Origin: Thuidium tamariscinum
Lineage: Eukaryota; Streptophyta; Bryopsida; Hypnales; Thuidiaceae
Assembly (NCBI GenBank): GCA_947034885.2
Contig: OZ019759.1
Coordinates: 10,976,501 to 11,040,500 of the forward strand
DNA length: 64,000 bases
Direction: 5' to 3'
Every line of letters begins with the position of its first letter. Positions within the stretch are counted from its first letter, which is position 1. The translations under genes and the position numbers were made by a program. The notes under the pieces were generated by a model. That model saw only the letters and a program-made list of their open reading frames with translations, was not told where the DNA came from and ran no database searches. Positions 59,019 to 64,000 of the stretch are shown here, piece after piece.

Positions 59019-59409
59019 CAAATGAGGAAAGGGACGTGGTACATTTTTCGAAGCCCTCGAAGCTTCTGAGTTCTCATTACTATAAATAGAAAGGCCATAT
59101 ATAGAACTCATACACTCAAAGTAGTAAAGAGTCACATGTACAGTGAGGCTCTTCATTTGTTCATTTTTGAAGATAAAATAAATGCAGACCGCACCTTGTG
59201 TATTGAGGCTTCATCTCATTCTCTATATTGTAAAAAGATGGCCCTTGTTTCCGACTAAGTTATTGGCTGTTCTGTTGTGCCTTCTTCATGTAAACTTTCA
59301 CTTGTTCACCCTAAATCCTTCAACACTCCAATTAATCTTGAATGCTTGATTATTATCGTAGAATTCAACAACTCTTCCATCAATGGAGCTTTTGCGCCCT
59401 ATTTCAAAA

Positions 59410-59453
59410 GTCTCATAATGGTCATTTTGTCTCAATATAATGAATAAGGCCTT
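59410..59453. repeat. Right TIR of copy C
   Basis: GTCTCAATATAATGAAT (59429-59445) followed by AAGGCCTT mirrors the left end with three or four mismatches over about 27 bp. A second GTCTCATAATGG word at 59410 may be a degenerate subterminal unit. Confidence 0.85.
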
Positions 59454-59457
59454 TTAC
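59454..59457. repeat. Target-site duplication TTAC, right
   Basis: TTAC lies directly after the right terminus. Removing the element and one copy would restore CCACTTACCTTGAA as the target. Confidence 0.75.
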
Positions 59458-61750
59458 CTTGAATTTAGGGTTACCCATTCGCGCCGTCAGAGCATGCACT
59501 GCTTAACGTGTTCTTCCTCAGTTTTCGGCAACTTTGTCATCCAATTTCAGCCTGCGCCTGACACATTTATAAAGATCATCAGTCATTAGAAATTCAAGAT
59601 GTCGTCTTGTACGGAAGAAACGGAAAAGAACTTTGTCCAAGGAACAGGTAAATGGTCGAAGAGTTCTGAGTTCAAAAACGTACCTGGAGCTCCATAAATC
59701 ACCACTTCGACTAAAAATCCGCGACTCATATGCATCGTCAAAACATAGATTCCCTTTAGGGCCCGATTTCACTGAAATTGCTTGCTCTGAATACAGGAGT
59801 CCCATATCTATTCAACTGATATACTTCCTGAAGAATAGGGATTCACGTCCCACCACCTGCAGGTGCCGTTGCCCTCAACAGTAATCCAAGTCTCCATGCT
59901 CACTTACCACCTCTTCCATGGTCTTACCTTTGTTCATTAGTTGCATCGGACCTGCACTGTTGCCCTTCCATTCCATACAAGCACGGCGACAGGGTTACAT
60001 GCAAGGGGAATGTTACCTTCTTTTCCTTCTGCAGACCTTGCTTTTATATGCTGTGCACTACTCTCTTCTGTTGTCCTGCCTATGTCCTCACTGTTTTTGT
60101 TCGCTTCTTCTGTGCAACTACTTCTCTATTTGTTATAATGAAAGTGAATAACAAAAATCCTTTGCCTTCTCTTTTTTGAAAAGTTGTTGACAAATTCTGT
60201 GGCAGAGGTAAAAGTACACACTACCAGAGACTAGAACCTCGAGAAGCATTACTTTTCCTTTCTCTAATATTATTAAATAATTGCACAAGAAGCCTAATAA
60301 TATTGCCTTCATTATTGCAGTCAAAGTTAATTAAGTGCATCCCCCCTCCTACACTTCAGTGTTTTTTTTTTCATTTCTTGTGAAGTGTCCAAGTGGCGAT
60401 ATTTCATTTTAACATGGAGCTCCAAATCTCAGCATTCATCAATATATTGAATAGAAAATATCATATGAGCACATAATACATATCTATCATTCAATTTCCA
60501 TCCATTATTTGGCGTTTTCATCCACTATTTTAAAAAAAATTGGAATTTATTGGCGATTTCATCCAAAATTTTACTGTTTTTCTCCTATAGGCTTGGTGCT
60601 AGGCCAAAAAACTTGGTGCAATTTTGTACCAAATCGCCACAATAAAAAAGCCTGCTACACTTCTAAGCAATATTAGTAACATTGTGGACCACTACTCTTC
60701 GTTTGCGAAGGAAGAGGAATGGGTCACACTATTCACAGTGTTGTTTCAGAGCGCAACCCTGAAGATGCTCTAAACAAATGGTATTGACTTCTTCTTCTCT
60801 AGTTGCATGGGGCATCATGGACTCAACGTAAAACATGTTCTCTTCTTCCTAGTACAAATAAGGTTCATGACAAATAAGAATTCCTTACTACTTTTCTCTT
60901 CATTTTGATTTCTTTCTTTAATTCGGATACAGAAGTGTTCCAATACAGAGGTCAATTATCCATGATCCCAATAGGAAAATAAATGTTCAAATGAAACGTA
61001 ATCTCTTCATTTTTTGGATGCACACCGAAGTTCTTTTTGATGAATTCATTAAACAACAGTCAATGGATACTACCTGATACAACAAAATTGTACTACACTA
61101 TCCTACAACGTTAAACGTGACCAACTTCAAAAATGCATTTGGCACAAAAAGAGCAGTGTCAAAATCTTGTGGTTACAGAATTGTGCATTCCCATAAATGT
61201 TTGGGTTCCCCGTTTTCGGTTTCAATTGTAACCCATGAAGCCCTGTGGGGCATTTTGGGGAATTACAAATTTTTGGGGGAACTCACTGCAAATGAAGTTT
61301 TTATTTGTTTTCGCTGCAATTGTTACAGAAAATTTGCTGAAGTAGTAGCTTTAACTCTTAATAATTTCCGTAACTTTCGCCTCTGCGGTTAAAAAGTTTT
61401 GGCATGATATGTCGTTTTCTTTACTGTAATTGCAGCCCGAGCAGCTGAAAAAACTTCTTGAACACTTTTTTTTTCCATAAGTGAAATTCCAAATTCATTC
61501 TTCAGGTTCTTACCGACATGGGAAGCTTTGTTTCATCGCATTTGGATGAAGGGCTCCAAAGTTTTGAGGAATTTCAGTTTACGGGTACGTAAGGAATTTT
61601 TGGAAACTATACCTACCTGCCAACTAAAAGTGCTCATAATTTCTGATCCTTAATCCAAATGGGATGAAACAAATTTTTTTATGTCTGTAAATACCTAAAT
61701 AATCAATTTGAAATTTCACTTCTGGAAAAATTGTTGTCTTCAAGAATTTT
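59458..61750. other. Flanking noncoding DNA, first part resembling the CACTA-skewed region
   Basis: From 59458 to about 60160 the plus strand is again C/T-rich, with TTCCA and CACTT words like the sequence left of 38870, as expected if copy C split one region. Beyond that it is AT-rich, and no gene is supported. A CACTACCAGAGACTAG word at about 60219 is CACTA-like but has no partner. Confidence 0.4.
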
Positions 61751-61754
61751 TTTC

Positions 61755-63600
61755 AGATGCCCAAGCTGCCCTTCAAGTTAAGAATATGACATATCATGCC
61801 ATTACTTTTTAAACACAAAGTTAGAAGCCACAGAAATTGTTGGGCCTTGAAGCTACTCCTTAAGCACATCTTGTGTAAAAATTTTACCAAAAATAAATAA
61901 AAATTCCATTTGTACTGAGCTGCACTAACAGTTTATAATGCCAAAAACAACACCTCATGACTTCAGGGGTTAAAAAAGTGTTCGTGCAGGTCCGTGCGTG
62001 CCGTGGGGCAATTCCCATGGCCAGGCACGGCTAAGGGCCCAGTTTGCGTCTCCTTTTGCGGAGACGTGCGGATGCTCTTACACTTGTAATATTTTTGGAA
62101 AGACATGGCAAGATCTGGTGTGCAGTGTTTACTCGAACTTCAATTCAAACTGTCTTTGGTACATGTTTTAATGACTTCTTCATAATGTACTATTCTGGAT
62201 CACTTTGTACTTTTTCCTACTTAGAATTCTTTTGGTATGTCTGGTTCTTTTTCAAATGGCATTGCAAAGTTCCAAGCATGTATCCAACTTCTTTTGAAAA
62301 TTTAATCCCAAGAGTTAGAAAAGATTTGGATATTTTGTCATAAAAATGTGGCCTCTGAAAGTGCACCAACATTGATTCCTGTAGTCATAACAAAATGATT
62401 TCTATTGCTTCAAACTCTCATATCTTGCAATTCACATTGTGATTATTGCTGAAATTCTCTTCACATATTCTTCAACTCCTGTTGTACAAAAATTTACGTT
62501 CACTCCTCTCATTTTCCTGTGGTCACATTTGTTAATTCTTATAGGATTTACAATTTCAAAATAGTTTGGGTGATAACATAGTCAAAAACCTTTTTATTTG
62601 GGATTACAAGTGAATTATTTGTAAAGTATCCTACACTGTTGTTTAACTCCTATGAGTTTTTGACTATGTTTTCAACGAAAATGCTCCAACACTGCCATTT
62701 CTAATGCAAGTGCAATTTTTTCCTTCAAACACGTTTTTGACTCATGTTAGCGTAGGACCTTGCACTAAAGTGGTCTGTAGATATGTGGAAAACATTTATT
62801 TGGATCTTTCAACCGTGTAGACTGCAACATATAAGCATTTCAATTAACAAAAACTGTTTTTTTATATCCCCCCCAAAATCCAGACACCTGCACTCCACAA
62901 GGTCACATTTCTGTGAAGAAGAAATTCAAAATGATGGTTAGTCTGTGAATTCATACTTCAACCCTAAACCGCTACATTCTAAACAAATTTCAAACCATTT
63001 GGAATTGTACAACACTTATGAACATATAAGTAATAACAAAGAAGAAAGAAATGAGCCAAAATACTAACTTGTGAACATGTTAGTCATGGAATTCAAAATT
63101 TCAAATCCCAATGGTCAAAATGTTGTAATAATCACTCTACACCTTCTGTTTTTATGTATTTCCAGAACAATGAAACATTTAAGAATTCCAAATTTTCTTT
63201 GTGCTGTACACATTCTGTAACTTGCCACAAACTACCCCAAGCTCTAAATCTTCAAAACTTTGGACTCATTGTTTGGAATGGATTCATCCAAAGCTTCCAA
63301 TGACTGTATAAAAATAAAGAAACAATTTGAAATTTAACTTTTAAAAAACAGTTTCTTTGAATAAGTTCTTCAAGCTGCCCGGCATGCCCGCTTAGTAAAG
63401 GAAACAACATTTCCTACCATAACTTTTTAACCGTGAAGTCAAAATTTATGAAAACTGTCTGGCCTTACAGCCACTCCTCGGGCTCACATTGTATTAAAAT
63501 GTGGAAGAAAAAAAATTAAACCTCCACCTGCAGTGAGTTGCCCAGTAAATTTATAATCTCAAAAAACGATGTTAAGGGCTTCAGTGGTTAAACCGATCAA
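61755..63600 (+). repeat. Diverged direct repeat pair, ~230 bp, 1.6 kb apart
   Basis: About 61765-61985 and about 63370-63595 share the order CAAGCTGCCC, CAT(A)ACTTTTTAA, GGCCTT-AGC-ACTCCT, the TTGT(G/A)T-AAAAT word and a TCAGGGGTTAAA/TCAGTGGTTAAA end. The copies are clearly diverged and noncoding. They may be remnants of one unidentified repeat family. Confidence 0.5.
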
Positions 63601-64000
63601 TTTCCTGAAGAAGCCGATTCAGTTACAGAACTCAAAAAAAACCCGGTAAGAAACTTTTTTTCCGATGCAAATGGTGCCTACAATAGTTTCCTCTCCACTT
63701 CTGTAGTCAGTTGACAGAAGCATCTCCCGCAACAGTTTGATGCTTCAACTACAGTTGCCTTCTCAACTTCAAAAAAAGGCATGCCCACATTGTGCGGAAA
63801 TTTTCAAGTCACGCAACTAACGCAAACAAGAATGTATTCACTCTATATGTAATTGAACTACACAAAATACACTGAATAATTACCCTCAGTACAAAGGCTC
63901 AGTGCTCCTGAAAGGTTAAATACGCAACTAGGTACAATAGGCAATACATTGGTAAGGCTCATTTCATTTATTGACATATTAACCTCTAAAGGACTACAGT
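63600..64000. other. No feature recognised
   Basis: AT-rich sequence without coding or repeat signals that I can support. Confidence 0.5.

Larger units (their letters stand above)
38870..59453. mobile_element. Copy C: complete ~20.6-kb TIR transposon with divergent transposase and accessory genes
   Basis: The left end starts AAGGCCTTATTCGTTAAAAT. The right end is its inverse (ATATAATGAATAAGGCCTT). Both are flanked by TTAC. Inside, left to right, are: the transposase-like gene (minus, 39709-42291); its palindrome-bearing leader (42324-42988); a 175/347-bp satellite array (about 44.3-48.4 kb); a GC-rich leader exon (to 50496); a palindrome-bearing intron; and the accessory gene exons (51774-59018, plus). 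Coding parts are clearly GC-richer than the flanks. A 20-kb TIR element with a 4-bp duplication and this gene set matches no superfamily I know. Both genes carry a few in-frame stops, so this copy is probably not autonomous now. Confidence 0.85.

Noticed and set aside
38870-59453. Copy C as a Polinton-like or other virus-derived element
   Set aside because: No capsid, DNA polymerase B, integrase or packaging ATPase motif is visible; TIRs, target duplication and gene set fit a plain DNA transposon.

Overview
The window looks like nuclear DNA of a land plant, probably from a large repeat-rich genome. The evidence is a TNP2-type CACTA transposase gene with plant-style introns, CACTA-type hairpin elements, telomere-like AAACCCTAAA words, GT-AG introns, satellite-like arrays and long AT-rich stretches. 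I cannot name the species; a seed-free plant is a guess. I see no confident single-copy host gene, rRNA, tRNA or CRISPR array.

The main content is three members of what looks like one undescribed family of very large terminal-inverted-repeat DNA transposons. Copy C (38870-59453, 20.6 kb) has both ends: inverted termini beginning AAGGCCTTATTC and a 4-bp target duplication, TTAC. Copy A (window start to 4731) shows its transposase half and right terminus. Copy B (8416 to at least 20625) shows its left terminus and accessory half. The layout, complete only in C, is: terminus; transposase-like gene pointing outwards (a protein with LDN...DNKN and GHTHEDID motifs, DUF7869-like); a leader intron full of short palindromes; a central array of about 175-bp tandem repeats; a GC-rich leader exon; a second palindrome-loaded leader intron; then a multi-exon accessory gene pointing to the other terminus. 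The accessory gene encodes a domain with an NGQHS/NSQHS motif (ParB/DGQHR-like by eye), a conserved region of unknown function, an acidic coiled-coil region, an FCP1-like phosphatase domain with a DxN active-site variant, and a Ser/Pro-rich tail.

The most striking signal is the palindromes. More than 35 copies of a roughly 19-23 bp dyad share the core TCGA-N-TCGA. The outer arms are TATCN...NGATA in A and C and TTAGG...CCTAA in B. They sit mainly in the introns just upstream of start codons, between coding exons, and in C also inside coding sequence. The family termini are conserved while the palindrome arms switched, which suggests cognate sites of an element-encoded DNA-binding protein.

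Other regions: 4.7-8.4 kb is a gene-free spacer, partly GAAGT-rich. 17.6-20.6 kb holds AT-rich duplications and B's satellite array. At 20626 the array stops at a CACTA-like terminus, followed by LTR-like and minisatellite sequence. 24.9-38.9 kb is strand-skewed, ACTTC-rich CACTA territory with a decayed five-exon TNP2 transposase gene (31945-36624, minus). Copy C appears to have inserted into the edge of this territory. 59.5-64 kb is AT-rich noncoding DNA with one diverged duplicated module. All genes of the three copies carry some inactivating changes, many of the C-to-T or G-to-A type.
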